64,000 nt of DNA from Citrobacter sp. Awk 4 (GCF_028069725.1 NZ_JANEWG010000006.1:1-64000); one strand, 5' to 3'. Positions 18,590 to 30,163 are shown, numbered from the stretch's first letter. Numbers and translations: made by a program. Notes: generated by a model not told the origin, from the sequence alone.

Positions 18590-19079
18590 AATGGTCGTGA
18601 TATTCCACCAAACCGGTGACACCGTTTAGCGCGTCTTCTGCCAGTCGGTGCACCTGGAAGGCGCTTTCCGTTCCCGGCCAACGGCAATGCAGATCGTAAT
18701 GCGCAGCCAGTTCGAAACCAAAGCGGCTGTATAATGCCGCATCGCCTAACGTGACCACGGCGGCATAGCCGAACTCATTAAGCGAATCCAGTCCTTCGTA
18801 GACCAGTTGACGGGCCAGCCCCTGTCCACGGTAGTTTTCATCCACCGCCAACGGCGCCATCCCAACCCATTGCAGATCCTCACCCTGCACATCGACAGGG
18901 CTGAACGCAACGTAACCAATCACCTGACCTTCATCGTCAGTGGCAACCAGACCCAGCGTCAGAAAACCATCTTCACGCAGGTCATGGACCAGTTTCGCTT
19001 CCGCATCGCTTTCGAACGAACGGCGTAACAGGGCATCAATACCAGGGGCATCAATGGGAATTTCTACTCGAATCAGCAT
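18576..19079 (-). CDS. yhbS: GNAT-family acetyltransferase YhbS
   Basis: A 167-residue N-acetyltransferase. The acetyl-CoA motif is [19 protein letters not shown] (Q/RxxGxG/A), preceded by strands [10 protein letters not shown] and WVGMAPLAV. The substrate is unknown. In E. coli, YhbS is linked by annotation to lipid metabolism. It overlaps ubiT by seven bases, so the two are coupled. Confidence 0.9.
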   Translation of the reverse strand: MLIRVEIPIDAPGIDALLRRSFESDAEAKLVHDLREDGFLTLGLVATDDEGQVIGYVAFSPVDVQGEDLQWVGMAPLAVDENYRGQGLARQLVYEGLDSLNEFGYAAVVTLGDAALYSRFGFELAAHYDLHCRWPGTESAFQVHRLAEDALNGVTGLVEYHDHFNRF

Positions 19080-19597
19080 GGTTCACCTACCGATGTCTGT
19101 TTAGTTTCTGGCGAGTGTTTCATGCCCGCCTCAACAAAATCTGCCAATTGCATCAGCATAACGCGTAACGCTTTTGGCATCTGCTCCAGTTCGATCGCAT
19201 CCATCAGGTTTTTCACATACAGCCCCAACTCGGTATCACCTTCGATCACCAGGCGGCGCTGAAAGAAAAGCGTATCAGGATCCTGTTTACGTGCCGCGAT
19301 CATAAGCAAGTCACTGGCGTCGGCACTAAAACTCACGTCGGCTTCGGCATTCTGGCTGACGATAAGTTTGTCATTCTCAACAGAGGTATACCATCTGAGA
19401 CCAATATCACGAACATGAATACTTAACCAACGACCTTCGAGGAACTCCAGCTCCCCATCTGCCAGCGCCTGGCGGAATTGCCAGCTCAGGACCTGTTCCA
19501 GAACCTGGCGCTTTAACGCAAAGGGCGTCAGTTTAACCGGTACACTCATCAGAGAAGGACCAACATGTACTAAGCGTGAACGCAGTTTTTCCAACAC
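19073..19597 (-). CDS. ubiT: Ubiquinone biosynthesis accessory lipid-binding protein UbiT
   Basis: A 174-residue SCP2-domain protein (formerly YhbT) that binds ubiquinone intermediates in the oxygen-independent pathway with UbiU and UbiV. Core segments are QVLSWQFRQALADGELEFLEGR, VSFSADASDLLMIAARKQDP and FFQRRLVIEGDTELGLYVKN. I chose GTG 19597: GGGAG lies eight bases upstream and the length then equals E. coli. An in-frame ATG at 19618 would add seven residues. Confidence 0.92.
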   Translation of the reverse strand: MLEKLRSRLVHVGPSLMSVPVKLTPFALKRQVLEQVLSWQFRQALADGELEFLEGRWLSIHVRDIGLRWYTSVENDKLIVSQNAEADVSFSADASDLLMIAARKQDPDTLFFQRRLVIEGDTELGLYVKNLMDAIELEQMPKALRVMLMQLADFVEAGMKHSPETKQTSVGEPC

Positions 19598-19817
19598 GAG
19601 CTTTACTCCCTGTTTCATTAGTCCTGCTATTTTGCCATATCAGATAAACGACATAGCGGCGTAAATCAACAATTACGTGTGAAATTGCGACCCCGCTATT
19701 GGTGTTACCAATACGACTTTAACTGCCTTAAATCAAAAATTGTCGCAGCAAGGTTAACTAAAATCCCTGTTCGTTAACAATTATGCGTCCCAGGCGGCGC
19801 TACCTTCAGGATAAATT
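19598..19817. promoter_or_regulatory. Divergent control region between ubiT and ubiUV
   Basis: The 220-base gap contains both promoters. On the minus strand TTGAT followed by TTAAGG (19726-19736) resembles half of an FNR site. FNR control of ubiUV is known from E. coli, but the second half-site here is poor. Confidence 0.35.
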
Positions 19818-20813
19818 ATGGAGCTGCTCTGCCCTGCCGGAAATCTCCCGGCGCTTAAGGCGGCCATTGAGAACGGCGCTGATGCCGTTTATATCGGGCT
19901 GAAAGATGACACCAACGCCCGCCACTTCGCCGGCCTTAACTTTACCGAGAAAAAATTGCAGGAAGCGGTGAGTTTTGTCCATCAACATCGCCGTAAGCTG
20001 CACATCGCGATTAACACGTTTGCACACCCGGACGGTTACGCTCGCTGGCAGCGCGCTGTGGATATGGCTGCACAACTCGGTGCAGATGCGCTGATTCTGG
20101 CCGACCTTGCCATGCTTGAGTATGCAGCAGAACGTTACCCTCATATTGAGCGCCATGTCTCTGTTCAGGCATCTGCGACCAATGAAGAAGCGGTGAACTT
20201 TTATCATCGCAATTTCGACGTCGCGCGCGTTGTACTCCCACGTGTATTGTCGATTCATCAGGTGAAACAGCTTGCGCGCTCAACGCCTGTACCACTGGAA
20301 GTGTTTGCTTTCGGCAGCCTGTGCATCATGGCGGAAGGCCGTTGCTACCTCTCTTCTTATCTGACAGGTGAATCGCCCAATACCGTAGGTGCCTGCTCCC
20401 CTGCCCGATTTGTACGCTGGCAGCAAACACCGCAGGGCCTGGAATCCCGCCTGAATGAAGTGCTGATTGACCGTTATCAGGACGGTGAGAATGCTGGTTA
20501 CCCAACCCTGTGCAAAGGCCGCTATCTGGTAGATGGCGAGCGCTATCATACGCTGGAAGAACCGACCAGTCTCAATACGTTAGAGCTGTTGCCAGAACTG
20601 CTGGCAGCCAATATCGCCTCCGTGAAAATCGAAGGCCGCCAGCGTAGCCCGGCCTACGTTAGCCAGGTGGCGAAAGTGTGGCGTCAGGCGATCGATCGCT
20701 GTAAAGCTGACCCACAAAACTTTGTCCCGCAACGCGCCTGGATGGAAACACTCGGTTCGATGTCCGAAGGCACGCAAACAACGCTTGGCGCATATCACCG
20801 TAAATGGCAGTGA
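19818..20813 (+). CDS. ubiU: Ubiquinone biosynthesis [4Fe-4S] protein UbiU
   Basis: A 331-residue U32-family protein (formerly YhbU). With UbiV it hydroxylates the quinone ring without oxygen, probably using prephenate. The four cluster-binding cysteines stand at 169, 176, 193 and 232, exactly as in E. coli. The start is MELLCPAGNLPALKAAIENGADAVYIG, typical of U32 proteins. It is followed by ubiV with eight bases between. Confidence 0.95.
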   Translation: MELLCPAGNLPALKAAIENGADAVYIGLKDDTNARHFAGLNFTEKKLQEAVSFVHQHRRKLHIAINTFAHPDGYARWQRAVDMAAQLGADALILADLAMLEYAAERYPHIERHVSVQASATNEEAVNFYHRNFDVARVVLPRVLSIHQVKQLARSTPVPLEVFAFGSLCIMAEGRCYLSSYLTGESPNTVGACSPARFVRWQQTPQGLESRLNEVLIDRYQDGENAGYPTLCKGRYLVDGERYHTLEEPTSLNTLELLPELLAANIASVKIEGRQRSPAYVSQVAKVWRQAIDRCKADPQNFVPQRAWMETLGSMSEGTQTTLGAYHRKWQ

Positions 20814-20821
20814 GAAAAGCA

Positions 20822-21700
20822 ATGAAATATTCCTTAGGGCCGGTGCTGTATTACTGGCCGAAAGAGACGCTGGAAGCGTTTTACCAGCAAGCCGCCACCA
20901 GCAATGCCGACGTGATTTATCTCGGTGAGGCGGTCTGCAGTAAGCGCCGCGCAACCAAAGTCGGTGACTGGCTGGATATGGCGAAATCGCTCGCCGGAAG
21001 CGGCAAGCAGATTGTGCTGTCAACGCTGGCGCTGGTTCAGGCTTCGTCCGAACTGGGCGAACTGAAACGTTATGTTGAAAATGGCGACTTCCTGCTGGAA
21101 GCCAGCGATCTCGGTGTCGTGAACATGTGCGCTGAACGCAAACTACCGTTTGTCGCCGGACATGCGCTCAACTGCTACAACGCCGTGACGCTGCGCCTGC
21201 TGCTCAAACAGGGGATGGTGCGTTGGTGTATGCCGGTGGAGCTTTCGCGCGACTGGCTGGTGAATCTGCTCAACCAGTGTGATGAACTGGGCATTCGCCA
21301 GCAGTTTGAAGTGGAAGTGTTGAGCTACGGTCATCTGCCGCTGGCTTATTCAGCCCGCTGCTTTACCGCCCGTTCGGAAGACCGTCCAAAGGATGAGTGT
21401 GAAACCTGCTGTATCCACTATCCGAATGGTCGCAACGTACTGTCTCAGGAGAATCAGCAAGTATTTGTGCTCAATGGAATTCAGACGATGAGTGGGTACG
21501 TCTACAACCTCGGAAATGAGATGAGCTCCATGCAAGGGTTGGTCGATATCGTACGCTTGTCGCCACTTGGCACAGAGACGTTCGCCATGCTCAACGCCTT
21601 TCGCGCCAACGAAAACGGCCTCTCGCCACTTCCTCTGACGGCCCACAGCGACTGCAACGGATACTGGAAACGTCTCGCGGGTCTGGAACTACAGGCGTAA
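20822..21700 (+). CDS. ubiV: Ubiquinone biosynthesis [4Fe-4S] protein UbiV
   Basis: A 292-residue U32 protein and partner of UbiU. Cluster ligands Cys39, Cys180, Cys193 and Cys197 are all present (VCSKRRATK, SARCFTARS, DECETCC). I chose ATG 20822, which gives the E. coli N-terminus MKYSLGPVLYYWPKETLEAFY. The upstream in-frame ATG at 20804 lies inside ubiU. No defect is seen. Confidence 0.95.
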   Translation: MKYSLGPVLYYWPKETLEAFYQQAATSNADVIYLGEAVCSKRRATKVGDWLDMAKSLAGSGKQIVLSTLALVQASSELGELKRYVENGDFLLEASDLGVVNMCAERKLPFVAGHALNCYNAVTLRLLLKQGMVRWCMPVELSRDWLVNLLNQCDELGIRQQFEVEVLSYGHLPLAYSARCFTARSEDRPKDECETCCIHYPNGRNVLSQENQQVFVLNGIQTMSGYVYNLGNEMSSMQGLVDIVRLSPLGTETFAMLNAFRANENGLSPLPLTAHSDCNGYWKRLAGLELQA

Positions 21701-21778
21701 AAAAGCTCACTTTGTTAACAACGGTAATCAAATTTTAATGCAGTATTAAATGATTCACCGTCGACAAAGTGAGCCGTT

Positions 21779-22786
21779 ATGACAGACAACACTCTTGCCT
21801 TTTCGGTGCTGGACCTGGCCCCCATCCCCGAAGGCTCCTGCGCCAAAGAAGCGTTCTCGCACTCTCTGGATCTCGCCCAACTGGCAGAAACGCGTGGCTA
21901 CCATCGCTACTGGCTGGCGGAGCATCACAACATGACCGGTATTGCCAGTGCGGCAACGTCGGTACTGATTGGCTACCTGGCAGCGAACACGACCACCCTC
22001 CACCTGGGTTCCGGCGGCGTCATGTTGCCAAACCATTCCCCACTGGTGATTGCCGAGCAGTTCGGTACGCTCAACACACTTTATCCGGGGCGTATCGATT
22101 TAGGGTTAGGTCGCGCGCCAGGCAGCGATCAACCGACAATGCGTGCGCTGCGTCGCCATATGAGCAGCGATATCGATAACTTCCCGCGCGACGTGACCGA
22201 ACTGGTGGACTGGTTCGACGCCCGCGATCCGAATCCACAGGTACGCCCGGTGCCCGGCTACGGCGAGAAAATCCCGGTATGGCTGCTCGGCTCCAGCCTG
22301 TATGGTGCTCAGTTGGCCGCGCAACTCGGCCTGCCGTTTGCGTTTGCCTCTCACTTCGCACCAGATATGCTGTTCCAGGCGCTGCATCTGTACCGCACCC
22401 AGTTTAAGCCGTCTGAGCGTCTTGAGAAGCCCTATGCCATGGTGTGTATCAACATTATCGCCGCCGACAGCAACCGTGATGCCGAGTTCTTGTTTACCTC
22501 GATGCAGCAGGCGTTCGTCAAATTACGCCGTGGCGAGACAGGGCAACTGCCGCCACCGGTAGAAAATATGCATCAGCTGTGGTCTGCCTCCGAGCAGTAT
22601 GGCGTCCAGCAGGCGCTGAGCATGTCCTTGGTAGGAGATAAAGCGAAAGTGCGTCACGGTCTGGAATCCATCCTGCGTGAAACCCAGCCGGATGAGATCA
22701 TGGTTAACGGGCAGATTTTCGATCACCAGGCACGGCTGCACTCGTTTGAGCTGGCGATGGATGTGAAAGAGGAATTGGTGGGGTAG
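21779..22786 (+). CDS. yhbW: Luciferase-like monooxygenase family protein YhbW
   Basis: A 335-residue flavin-dependent monooxygenase-like protein. Motifs are [18 protein letters not shown] at the start, [39 protein letters not shown] and [13 protein letters not shown]. The substrate is unknown. It is monocistronic and ends before a pair of REP elements. Confidence 0.9.
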   Translation: MTDNTLAFSVLDLAPIPEGSCAKEAFSHSLDLAQLAETRGYHRYWLAEHHNMTGIASAATSVLIGYLAANTTTLHLGSGGVMLPNHSPLVIAEQFGTLNTLYPGRIDLGLGRAPGSDQPTMRALRRHMSSDIDNFPRDVTELVDWFDARDPNPQVRPVPGYGEKIPVWLLGSSLYGAQLAAQLGLPFAFASHFAPDMLFQALHLYRTQFKPSERLEKPYAMVCINIIAADSNRDAEFLFTSMQQAFVKLRRGETGQLPPPVENMHQLWSASEQYGVQQALSMSLVGDKAKVRHGLESILRETQPDEIMVNGQIFDHQARLHSFELAMDVKEELVG

Positions 22787-22797
22787 TGCGTTGTTTT

Positions 22798-22868
22798 GCC
22801 CGGTGGCGCTTCGCTTACCGGGCCTACAGAATCAACCAGGCCGGATAAGGCGCAGCCGCCATCCGGCA
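22798..22868. repeat. Pair of inverted REP elements (BIME)
   Basis: GCCCGGTGGCGCTTCGCTTACCGGGC at 22798-22823 and GGCCGGATAAGGCGCAGCCGCC-ATCCGGC at 22839-22867 are REP hairpins in opposite orientation. They lie between the convergent genes yhbW and mtr. Confidence 0.85.
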
Positions 22869-22876
22869 CAACAAAG

Positions 22877-24121
22877 TTACTGATACACTGGTAACAGATT
22901 AAAGCTCGACAAGATATGTACCAGCGCGTTACCGACACCAAATACCAGAATCAGTGCAATCATCGGCTTGCCACCCCATACCCGGAATTTCGGGCTACCA
23001 AAGCGCTTACGTGACGCACGCGCCAGCAGTGCCGGAACAATGGCTGCCCAAATGGTCGCCGCCAGTCCTGCATAACCGATAGCGTACAGGAAACCGTTCG
23101 GCCACAGCAGGCCACCAATAATTGGCGGAACGAAGGTCAGCAATGCCGTTTTAAAGCGGCCCAATGCAGAGTCGTCAAAACCAAACAGATCCGCCAGATA
23201 GTCAAACAGGCCCAGCGTAACGCCGAGGAAAGAGCTCGCGACCGCAAAGTTAGAGAACACCACCAACAGCAGATCCAGGCTACGGCTGTTCAGTACGCCG
23301 CTCAGAGCCTGCACCAACACATCAATGTTGCCACCCTTCTGCGCGATGCCGATAAATTCCGGGCGTGGAATATTGCCCATCGTTCCCAACAACCAGACGG
23401 TGTACAACACCAGCGCCAGTAACGTTCCGTAGACCAGGCACTTAACGATAGTGCGCGGATCTTTGCCGTAATACTTCATCAGGCTCGGTACATTACCGTG
23501 ATAACCAAATGAGGCCAGACAGAATGGCAGGGTCATCAGCAGATAAGGCGTGTACGATGCGTGACTTTCCGTCACGTTAAACAGCGTTGTTGGCGTCACG
23601 TGCCCCAACAGGCTCCCGAAGGTCAGGAAGAATGTAATGACCTTCGCACCCAACACGATCGCCGTCATCCGGCTGACGGCTTTGGTACTCAGCCACACCA
23701 CAAACGCCACCAACAGCGCAAACGCCAAACCTGCCGCCCGCGCCGGAACGTTCAATGACATTTCGGCAAAGGTGTGATGCAGAATCGAACCACTCGCAGA
23801 GATGTAGGCATAGGTCAGGATGTACAGCACAAAAGCGATAGAAATGCCGTTGACCACGTTCCAGCTTTTACCCAGCAGATCTTTGGTGATAGTGTCAAAG
23901 CTCGAACCAATCCGGTAGTTGAGGTTCGCTTCCAGGATCATCAGCCCCGAGTGCAGCATACAAAACCAGGTAAAGATCAGCGCCGCCATTGACCAAAAGA
24001 ACCAACTACCCGCCATCACCACCGGCAGGGAAAACATCCCAGCGCCGATAATGGTACCGCCAATAATCACTACGCCGCCAAGCAGCGAAGGGGACGTTTG
24101 GGTGGTGGTTAGTGTTGCCAT
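22877..24121 (-). CDS. mtr: Tryptophan-specific transporter
   Basis: A 414-residue high-affinity tryptophan:proton symporter of the aromatic amino acid (HAAAP) family. About 11 hydrophobic segments are visible, with the N-terminal [21 protein letters not shown] typical of the family and [18 protein letters not shown] in the middle. The length equals E. coli Mtr. An 18-base TrpR operator lies upstream (24175-24192), so repression by tryptophan is expected. Confidence 0.95.
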   Translation of the reverse strand: MATLTTTQTSPSLLGGVVIIGGTIIGAGMFSLPVVMAGSWFFWSMAALIFTWFCMLHSGLMILEANLNYRIGSSFDTITKDLLGKSWNVVNGISIAFVLYILTYAYISASGSILHHTFAEMSLNVPARAAGLAFALLVAFVVWLSTKAVSRMTAIVLGAKVITFFLTFGSLLGHVTPTTLFNVTESHASYTPYLLMTLPFCLASFGYHGNVPSLMKYYGKDPRTIVKCLVYGTLLALVLYTVWLLGTMGNIPRPEFIGIAQKGGNIDVLVQALSGVLNSRSLDLLLVVFSNFAVASSFLGVTLGLFDYLADLFGFDDSALGRFKTALLTFVPPIIGGLLWPNGFLYAIGYAGLAATIWAAIVPALLARASRKRFGSPKFRVWGGKPMIALILVFGVGNALVHILSSFNLLPVYQ

Positions 24122-24174
24122 TCAGCCATCTCTCCAGTGAATAATATTGCAACTGCATTTTATTGTGCCGCACT

Positions 24175-24192
24175 GTACCAGTACACGAGTAC
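24175..24192 (-). promoter_or_regulatory. mtr: TrpR operator of mtr
   Basis: GTACCAGTACACGAGTAC matches 14 of 18 positions of the symmetric TrpR operator core GTACTAGTTAACTAGTAC. It lies 54 bases upstream of the mtr start, as in E. coli. Confidence 0.8.
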
Positions 24193-24200
24193 AAAAGAAA

Positions 24201-24231
24201 TAAAAAAAGCCCCGATAACGAATATCGGGGC
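24201..24231 (-). terminator. deaD terminator
   Basis: The nine-base arms GCCCCGATA and TATCGGGGC surround a five-base loop, followed on the minus strand by seven T. It lies 44 bases past the deaD stop, just before the mtr operator. Confidence 0.9.
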
Positions 24232-24274
24232 TGTATATTTTACTTTACAGTGCAGGTACGTTGATCAGCGTAAA

Positions 24275-26191
24275 TTACGCGTCACCACCGAAACGACGAC
24301 GACCAGTGGAATCATCGCGACGCGGCGCACGACCTTCACGACGCTCACCGCTGAAACGACGACCATCACCACGGCCACCTTCACGGCGCTCACCACCAAA
24401 ACCGCGACCTTCGCCACGACCGCCTTCACGACGCTCGCCGCCAAAACTACGACCACCGCCACGACGCTCACCACCGGTATGCGGTTGCGCATCGCCCAGC
24501 AGTTGCATGTTCATTGGCTTGTTCAGGATGCGGGTACGCGTAAAGTGCTGCAGCACGTCGCCCGGCATACCTTTCGGCAGCTCGATAGTTGAGTGGGAAG
24601 CAAACAGCTTGATGTTACCGATGTAACGGCTGCTGATATCGCCTTCGTTAGCGATCGCGCCAACAATATGACGTACTTCAACACCGTCATCACGACCCAC
24701 TTCAATGCGGTACAGTTGCATATCGCCAACGTCACGACGTTCACGACGCGGACGGTCTTCACCACCACGTTCCGGACGGTCGCCACGCGGACCACGATCG
24801 TTACGATCGCGTGGACCACGGTCATCACGGTCACGGAATTCACGCTTCGGACGCATTGGCGCATCTGGCGGAACGATCAGAGTACGTTCGCCCTGTGCCA
24901 TTTTCAGCAATGCTGCCGCCAGAGTTTCGAGATCCAGTTCTTCACCTTCTACCGTCGGCTGGATTTTTGCCAGCAGCGCGCGGTATTGATCCAGATCGCT
25001 GCTTTCCAGCTGCTGCTGAACTTTAGCGGCGAATTTCTCCAGACGGCGTTTGCCCAGCAGTTCTGCGTTCGGCAGTTCCACTTCCGGAATGGTCAGTTTC
25101 ATGGTGCGTTCGATGTTACGCAGCAGACGACGCTCACGGTTCTCAACGAACAACAGAGCACGACCCGCACGACCCGCACGACCGGTACGACCGATACGGT
25201 GAACGTAAGACTCGGAGTCCATCGGGATGTCGTAGTTCACAACAAGGCTGATGCGCTCAACGTCCAGGCCACGTGCTGCCACGTCAGTTGCAATCAGGAT
25301 ATCCAGACGGCCATCTTTCAGGCGCTCCAGAGTCTGCTCACGCAGCGCCTGGTTCATGTCGCCGTTCAGCGCTGCGCTGTTATAACCGCTACGCTCCAGC
25401 GCTTCAGCCACTTCCAGGGTCGCATTTTTGGTACGAACGAAGATAATCGCCGCATCAAAATCTTCTGCTTCGAGGAAACGCACCAGCGCTTCATTTTTAC
25501 GCATGCCCCAGACAGTCCAGTAGCTCTGGCTGATGTCAGGACGAGTCGTCACGCTGGACTGGATACGCACTTCCTGCGGCTCTTTCATAAAGCGGCGGGT
25601 AATACGACGAATCGCTTCCGGCATGGTGGCAGAGAACAGAGCGGTCTGATGACCTTCCGGGATCTGCGCCATAATGGTTTCAACGTCTTCGATGAAGCCC
25701 ATACGCAACATTTCATCGGCTTCGTCCAGCACCAGACCACTCAGTTTAGAGAGATCCAGCGTACCGCGCTTCAGGTGATCCAGCAGACGACCCGGCGTAC
25801 CGACAACGATCTGCGGCCCCTGACGCAGGGCACGTAATTGCACGTCATAACGCTGGCCGCCGTACAGAGCAACCACGTTCACGCCGCGCATGTGTTTAGA
25901 GAAATCCGTCATGGCTTCAGCAACCTGAACCGCCAGTTCGCGGGTCGGTGCCAGCACCAGGATTTGAGGTGCTTTCAGCTCAGGATCAAGATTATTGAGC
26001 AGCGGTAAAGAGAACGCTGCAGTTTTGCCGCTACCCGTCTGGGCCATACCCAGAACATCGCGGCCGCCCAGCAGATGCGGAATGCACTCTGCCTGGATTG
26101 GAGATGGTTTTTCGTAACCCAGATCGTTAAGGGCTTCAAGGATAGGAGCCTTCAGGCCCAGATCTGCAAAAGTGGTTTCGAATTCAGCCAT
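24275..26191 (-). CDS. deaD: ATP-dependent DEAD-box RNA helicase (cold-shock)
   Basis: A 638-residue helicase (CsdA) acting in ribosome assembly and mRNA unwinding, especially in the cold. The Q motif is near residues 10-35, Walker A AQTGSGKT at 50-57, DEAD at 156-159, then FSATMP, ARGLDV and [11 protein letters not shown]. After the helicase core comes the RNA-binding domain (~485-560) and an Arg/Gly-rich tail containing about three 15-residue repeats ([15 protein letters not shown] type). It is nine residues longer than my recollection of E. coli, by tail repeats. ATG 26191 overlaps the yrbN stop. Confidence 0.96.
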
Positions 26192-26264
26192 GTAGTACGT
26201 GTGCCTCAAAATTAATGGCGGCCAGTCTACATAACTCATCATGAAATTGATCTGCAATTTTCAT
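26184..26264 (-). CDS. yrbN: Small protein YrbN (26 residues)
   Basis: The frame reads [20 protein letters not shown] followed by AHVLHG and TGA. I recognise this as E. coli YrbN, a verified tiny protein between nlpI and deaD. The gene overlaps the deaD start by eight bases, which suggests that its translation helps deaD translation. No domain can be assigned. Confidence 0.85.
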
Positions 26265-26369
26265 TGAAAAGTGTGAACCGGCTCAAAGTAGGTGTATTAA
26301 CGAACAACAACGCCCTCACCCGTGAAGGTGATGGCAATCAAAAAGATTACGGGCTGATGTGTACGTCAG

Positions 26370-27254
26370 CTATTGCTGGTCCGATTCTGCCAGGTCATCT
26401 TGGTCCTGGCCCAGGAGCGATAATTCCAACAATGCGTATCGGTGCTCAACAAAGTTATGAACGTTGTTAGCCACCGCCAGTTTGAACAATGCCGTAGCGT
26501 TGTCCAAATCCCCCAGACTTAGGTAATACTTACCTAAATAGAAGTTGGTTTCACTGAGATGCTCAGCGAGCGAGGTGTTATCCGTTGCGTCTGCCTTGAG
26601 CCTTTCCATCAACGTTGCTTCGCTAATGTTGCCCAGGTAGAACTCGACAATGTTCCATCCCCATTGCTCTTTATCCGATTTCTCGAAACGTTGTTTTAAC
26701 GCTTCTTTAGCCTGCTCCTCATCGAGCTTCTGCTCAGCGAGATAAAGCCACAGACTGCGGAAAGGATCATTGGGATCGTCTTGATAAAACGCCAGCAGAT
26801 CATCTTGCGCTAACTTGTCGCGACCGCCGTAATACAATGCGATACCACGATTTAAGTGCGCGTAGTTGTAAGTTGGATCAAGCTCAAGTACAGAATCAAA
26901 CGCTTCATAGGCAGCATCAAAATTGCCTGCCTGCGTTAAATAAATGCCTAAGTAATTGAATACTTCAGGCATATCTGGTCGGATTGCCAGCGCTTGTGAA
27001 AAATCATTTCGCGCTAATGCCCTCAGACCGAGACTATCATACAACACTCCGCGCTCATATAAAAGCTGTGCGCGTTCGTCATCGGTTAAAGCCCGACTGG
27101 CAAGAATTTGTTCCATGCGTGCCAGAATCACTTCCTGCTGCAAAGTCGGTTGCAATGGCACTGCGAGGACTTCACTCTTACGCCAGGCAGAGTTGCTGCA
27201 TCCTGCCAGCGTGAGTGCTGTCGCAACGAAACACCAGCGCAAAAAAGGCTTCAT
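26370..27254 (-). CDS. nlpI: Outer-membrane lipoprotein NlpI (TPR adaptor)
   Basis: A 294-residue lipoprotein that scaffolds peptidoglycan hydrolases and works with the protease Prc. The signal peptide ends at the lipobox LTLAGC, Cys19. TPR repeats fill residues ~60-200 ([66 protein letters not shown]). I chose ATG 27254 from the signal peptide; the longer frame would start 29 codons upstream. Length equals E. coli. Confidence 0.95.
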   Translation of the reverse strand: MKPFLRWCFVATALTLAGCSNSAWRKSEVLAVPLQPTLQQEVILARMEQILASRALTDDERAQLLYERGVLYDSLGLRALARNDFSQALAIRPDMPEVFNYLGIYLTQAGNFDAAYEAFDSVLELDPTYNYAHLNRGIALYYGGRDKLAQDDLLAFYQDDPNDPFRSLWLYLAEQKLDEEQAKEALKQRFEKSDKEQWGWNIVEFYLGNISEATLMERLKADATDNTSLAEHLSETNFYLGKYYLSLGDLDNATALFKLAVANNVHNFVEHRYALLELSLLGQDQDDLAESDQQ

Positions 27255-27363
27255 TTCCCACTCCCGAAGACAACGATTGAATGAACGTCCTGTTCCCCGG
27301 TTGCTAACAAGGCATCCTGCCGGGTCAGAGGCCCTCCGCAATGGCGGAGGGCAAATGGCAACC

Positions 27364-29499
27364 TTACTCGCCCTGTTCTGCTACCGGTGCTTCCGGCGCA
27401 GCAGCTGGCTGAGACTGCTCAGTTGCTTCTTTAATGCTCAGACGGACACGGCCCTGGCGATCAACTTCCAGAACTTTGACCGGTACTTCCTGACCCATCT
27501 GCAGGTAATCAGTCACTTTCTCAACACGCTTGTCAGCGATCTGAGAGATGTGAACCAAACCTTCTTTACCGCCGCCGATGGCAACGAATGCACCAAAGTC
27601 AACGATACGGGTTACTTTACCAGTGTAGATGCGACCCACTTCAATTTCTGCCGTAATTTCTTCGATGCGACGGATAGCATATTTTGCTTTCTCACCGTCG
27701 GTCGCCGCGATCTTAACAGTACCGTCATCTTCGATTTCGATAGTGGTGCCGGTTTCTTCGGTCAGGGCACGGATAACAGAACCGCCTTTACCGATGACGT
27801 CTTTGATCTTGTCTGGGCTGATCTTAATGGTATGGATACGTGGAGCGAACTGAGAAATATCGCCGCGTGGTGCGTTGATAGCCTGTTCCATCACACCCAG
27901 GATGTGCAGACGCGCACCTTTAGCCTGGTTCAGAGCAACCTGCATGATCTCTTTGGTGATACCTTCGATTTTGATATCCATCTGCAGTGCAGAGATACCA
28001 TCGCGGGAACCCGCCACTTTGAAGTCCATGTCGCCCAGGTGATCTTCGTCACCCAGAATGTCAGACAGAACAACAAAGTTATCGCCTTCTTTCACCAGAC
28101 CCATTGCGATACCCGCAACGGCAGCTTTGATCGGCACACCTGCATCCATCAGCGCCAAAGAAGCACCACACACGGAAGCCATAGATGAAGAGCCATTGGA
28201 CTCAGTGATTTCAGACACGACGCGAACGGTGTACGGGAACTTCTCGATATCCGGCATAACCGCCAGCACGCCGCGCTTCGCCAGACGACCGTGACCGATT
28301 TCACGACGCTTCGGAGAACCGACCATACCCGTTTCACCCACGCAGTACGGAGGGAAGTTGTAGTGGAACAGGAAGGTGTCAGTACGCTCGCCCATCAGTT
28401 CATCGAGGTTCTGAGCATCACGCGTTGTACCCAGCGTTGCAGTAACCAGCGCCTGAGTTTCACCACGGGTGAACAGTGCGGAACCGTGGGTACGAGGCAG
28501 AACGCCAGTGCGCACATCCAGGCCACGGATCATGTCTTTTTCACGACCATCGATACGCGGTTCGCCTGCCAGTACGCGGCTACGAACAACGTTTTTCTCG
28601 ATTGCGTGCAGGATTTCACCCAGTTCGTTAGCGTCCAGGGTTTCGTCTTCAGCAACCAGCGTCGCGATCACTTCAGATTTGATCACGTCAACCTGAGCAT
28701 AACGTTCCTGCTTGTCAGTGATGCGGTAAGCGTCGCTCAGGCGGGATTCCGCCAGGGCTGCAACGCGCGCGTTCAGTGCGTCGTTTGCCGCTTCCGGCTG
28801 CCAGTCCCAACGCGGTTTGCCCGCTTCTTTAACCAGTTCGTTGATGTTCTGGATAACAACCTGCTGTTGATCATGACCAAACACAACCGCACCCAGCATC
28901 TGGTCTTCGCTCAGCAGTTCTGCTTCGGATTCAACCATCAGCACGGCAGCTTCGGTACCCGCAACGACCAGGTCCAGTTTGCTTTCTTTCAGTTCGTCCT
29001 GAGTCGGGTTCAGTACATACTGGTCATTGATGTAACCAACACGTGCAGCACCGATTGGGCCATTGAAAGGAATACCAGACAGAGACAGCGCTGCGGAAGC
29101 ACCGATCATTGCCACGATATCCGGGTTAACCTGCGGGTTAACGGAAACCACGGTCGCGATAACCTGAACTTCATTGACGAAGCCTTCCGGGAACAGCGGG
29201 CGAACCGGGCGGTCAATCAGACGCGCAATCAGGGTTTCGCCTTCGCTTGGACGGCCTTCACGACGGAAGAAGCTGCCCGGGATACGACCAGCAGCGTAAG
29301 TACGCTCCTGATAGTTAACGGTCAGTGGGAAAAAGTCCTGGCCTGGCTTCGCTTTCTTCTGACCTACAACGGTAACGAATACCGCAGTGTCATCCATGCT
29401 AACCATCACAGCGGCAGTTGCCTGACGCGCCATCATGCCGGTTTCCAGTGTTACGGTATGTTGGCCGTACTGGAATTTACGAACGATCGGATTAAGCAA
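27364..29499 (-). CDS. pnp: Polynucleotide phosphorylase
   Basis: A 711-residue 3'-5' phosphorolytic exoribonuclease and core part of the RNA degradosome. Two RNase PH domains (residues ~1-210 and ~310-540) are joined by a helical linker, followed by a KH domain (~552-610, [20 protein letters not shown]) and an S1 domain (~620-690, [33 protein letters not shown]). Length equals E. coli. The 5' leader between rpsO and pnp is where RNase III and PNPase autocontrol acts in E. coli. Confidence 0.97.
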   Translation of the reverse strand: MLNPIVRKFQYGQHTVTLETGMMARQATAAVMVSMDDTAVFVTVVGQKKAKPGQDFFPLTVNYQERTYAAGRIPGSFFRREGRPSEGETLIARLIDRPVRPLFPEGFVNEVQVIATVVSVNPQVNPDIVAMIGASAALSLSGIPFNGPIGAARVGYINDQYVLNPTQDELKESKLDLVVAGTEAAVLMVESEAELLSEDQMLGAVVFGHDQQQVVIQNINELVKEAGKPRWDWQPEAANDALNARVAALAESRLSDAYRITDKQERYAQVDVIKSEVIATLVAEDETLDANELGEILHAIEKNVVRSRVLAGEPRIDGREKDMIRGLDVRTGVLPRTHGSALFTRGETQALVTATLGTTRDAQNLDELMGERTDTFLFHYNFPPYCVGETGMVGSPKRREIGHGRLAKRGVLAVMPDIEKFPYTVRVVSEITESNGSSSMASVCGASLALMDAGVPIKAAVAGIAMGLVKEGDNFVVLSDILGDEDHLGDMDFKVAGSRDGISALQMDIKIEGITKEIMQVALNQAKGARLHILGVMEQAINAPRGDISQFAPRIHTIKISPDKIKDVIGKGGSVIRALTEETGTTIEIEDDGTVKIAATDGEKAKYAIRRIEEITAEIEVGRIYTGKVTRIVDFGAFVAIGGGKEGLVHISQIADKRVEKVTDYLQMGQEVPVKVLEVDRQGRVRLSIKEATEQSQPAAAPEAPVAEQGE

Positions 29500-29519
29500 A
29501 ATTCTATCCTTTCTCTAAT

Positions 29520-29727
29520 TTTTGATAGCGCCACCAGCGCCATCGTTAATACCCGATCTTCAGCGCATCCTCGCGACTAATGACAATCCTAACCCGTCAT
29601 CGGGTCAAGCCTCTCATTAGCCGCGCGAACCTCTGCAACAAAAGATCATACTTAGCAACAATACATTAGTTTCCAGTGAATTGCTGCCATCAGCTTGAAA
29701 AAAGGGGCCATGAAGGCCCCCTCTTTC
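29520..29727 (+). ncRNA. Possible small RNA SraG/PsrO, opposite to pnp leader
   Basis: In E. coli a small RNA is encoded in the rpsO-pnp gap on the strand opposite to both genes, ending near the rpsO terminator. The gap is conserved here, and the hairpin at 29704-29721 is followed on the plus strand by CTCTTTCT. The boundaries are approximate and inferred from E. coli. I see no independent proof. Confidence 0.35.
29697..29722 (-). terminator. rpsO terminator
   Basis: On the minus strand GGGGCCT-TCAT-GGCCCC is followed by a run of T. It lies 20 bases past the rpsO stop. In E. coli it is leaky, letting transcripts run into pnp. Confidence 0.88.
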
Positions 29728-29742
29728 TGAAACTCGCAAGAA

Positions 29743-30054
<312 letters not shown>

Positions 30055-30163
30055 CTAATTCAGCAACCCCATGTAAACGCCGCATGAACTGTTAACAAAT
30101 TTACGCGGTGTTAAGCGGCAGTATTCTACTCGCAGCGTCCTGTTATCGCAAGACTGAGCAGAG

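Noticed and set aside
24593-25837. 414-codon plus-strand open frame
   Set aside because: It is exactly antisense to deaD. The Thr/Phe/Arg-rich composition is the usual shadow of a well-biased gene.
28291-29580. 429-codon plus-strand open frame
   Set aside because: It is antisense to pnp, with no recognisable domain or ribosome site.
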